From an uncultured Gemmatimonadota bacterium (lineage in GTDB: Bacteria > Gemmatimonadota > Gemmatimonadetes > Gemmatimonadales > GWC2-71-9), in NCBI GenBank assembly GCA_913009915.1, contig CAJVYZ010000136.1, forward strand, positions 1 through 7,092: a DNA stretch of 7,092 nucleotides, given 5' to 3'. Made by a program: the position numbers and the translations under genes. The notes beneath the pieces were generated by a model. It saw only the letters and a list, made by a program, of their open reading frames with translations. It did no database searches and was not told the DNA's origin. This document shows, one piece after another, positions 6,456 through 7,092 of the stretch (the stretch's first letter is position 1; each line of letters begins with the position of its first letter).

Positions 6456-7036
6456 TCCGAGCAACAGACCGTCAGAAACCGCAGTCCACGAGGCATCGAT
6501 GATGTTCTGGTGCACTCCGACACACCCCCAGTGCGAGTGGACGTCGGAGTGCGATGTCAGGACCCTGACCCTGGCACTCGACCCCTCGGAGCTGTCGAGG
6601 TCGCGAACGCGATAGTCGGTGAGCTTGATCGCATCGATCTTCGGGTACGCGCCACGCAAAGCCGCCCGCAATGCTCTGTCCATTGCCGATACCGGTCCGT
6701 CCCCCTCGCGGGTCGAGACGATTCGCTCATCACCGATGTGGACCTTGACGGTTGCTTCGGCGATGACGTCGCCCGCTCGTTGCTCCACGAAGACCCGATA
6801 GGACTCGACGTCGAAGAGGTCCTGTTCCCACCCGAGGGCACGTCTCGCGAGGAGTTCGAACGATCCGCCTGCCGCTTCGAACTGGTACCCGGCGTGTTCG
6901 GCCGTCTTGATGGATTCGACGATTCGTTTCGCCTGGTCTGTGTTGAGCTCGAGCCCGAACTCTGCAGCCTTCGCGACCACTGTCGACCGTCCTGCGAGTT
7001 CGGATACGACAATGCGAGTCGCATTTCCGACCGTCG
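6447..7036 (-). CDS. cimA: Citramalate synthase CimA, C-terminal part, cut at both ends
   Basis: About 196 codons, open from the adapter border at 7036. The frame reads VGNATRIVVSELAGRSTVVAKAAEFGLEL, then a HAGYQFEAAGGSFELLARRALG linker, and then the LeuA-dimer regulatory domain: FDVESYRVFVEQR, ATVKVHIGDERIVSTREGDGPVSAMDRALRAAL, LTDYRVRDLDSSEGSSARVRVLTSHSD, WGCVGVHQNIIDASWTAVSDGLLLGL. Citramalate synthase joins pyruvate and acetyl-CoA to (R)-citramalate, the first step of the threonine-independent route to isoleucine; the C-terminal domain carries isoleucine feedback. YQFEAAEASFELL-type linkers separate CimA from 2-isopropylmalate synthase, which supports CimA. The catalytic TIM barrel is outside the window. 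The C-terminus is replaced near 6447-6456 by the TPR fragment, probably only a few residues before the natural end. A GTG at 6980 is not the real start. Confidence 0.85.
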
Positions 7037-7092
7037 AGATCGGAAGAGCGTCGGGTAGGGAAAGAGTGTAGATCTCGGTGGTCGCCGTAGCC
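7037..7092 (-). other. Illumina TruSeq universal (P5-side) adapter, reverse complement
   Basis: From AGATCGGAAGAGCGTCG onward the sequence is the read-through of the TruSeq universal adapter. It has one substitution near 7054 (GGG for TGT context) and a mismatched end after GTCGCCGTA. The junction with cimA coding sequence is sharp at 7036/7037. It is non-biological. Confidence 0.97.

Noticed and set aside
6057..6980. Single 307-residue MetH/CimA hybrid protein
   Set aside because: The middle ~64 codons are antisense of a TPR gene; the two ends happen to share a frame.
6084..7058. 324-codon + strand frame across the right end
   Set aside because: Only 6264-6455 is protein-like (TPR). The rest is antisense to metH and cimA and runs into the adapter.

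Overview
This is a GC-rich bacterial contig, most likely metagenomic and most likely from Gemmatimonadota or a close relative. That lineage call is an inference from the look of GroEL, the CIRCE-controlled groES-groEL pair and the GlmU-family/metallo-hydrolase pair; no search was run. The most important fact about the window is technical. It starts with a complete Illumina TruSeq P7/index adapter (1-84) and ends with the complementary P5-side adapter (7037-7092), so only about 85-7036 is biological. Several stretches inside it look like artificial joins of unrelated genes.

Left part (85-2500), which looks coherent. A 5'-truncated GlmU-family protein (left-handed beta-helix acyltransferase part) overlaps by 4 bases a GTG-started YycJ/WalJ-like metallo-beta-lactamase-fold hydrolase, both on +. 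A small secreted lipocalin-like protein (1851-2243, -) converges on them, with a hairpin between the stop codons. Next comes a non-coding stretch (2244-2513) holding a 9-bp GAGGGCTAA tandem repeat, which is one arm of a long imperfect inverted repeat, and then the hairpin terminator of groEL.

Middle part (2450-4620), which is intact and certain. The operon groES-groEL lies on the - strand, with a sigma70-like promoter, a perfect 9-9-9 CIRCE operator for the repressor HrcA, Shine-Dalgarno sites, and a terminator. GroES and GroEL form the co-chaperonin/chaperonin folding machine, and CIRCE makes it heat-inducible.

Right part (4630-7036), which looks mosaic. One open reading frame (4633-6033, -) reads as the start of an ABC-F ATPase up to Walker A, then an OpuCA-like importer ATPase from Walker A to Walker B, then the end of a LivF-like ATPase, and finally a DUF1207 (predicted outer-membrane or secreted) protein. 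Upstream of it, the last ~65 codons of metH (-) are joined to a TPR-protein fragment (+), which is joined to the C-terminal part of citramalate synthase cimA (-), which runs into the adapter. Two of the joins lie exactly in the conserved Walker A and Walker B coding sequences. I read this as chimerism from library preparation or assembly, not as a new fusion protein. I found no convincing novel biological system; the repeat region at 2311-2454 is the most curious natural structure.
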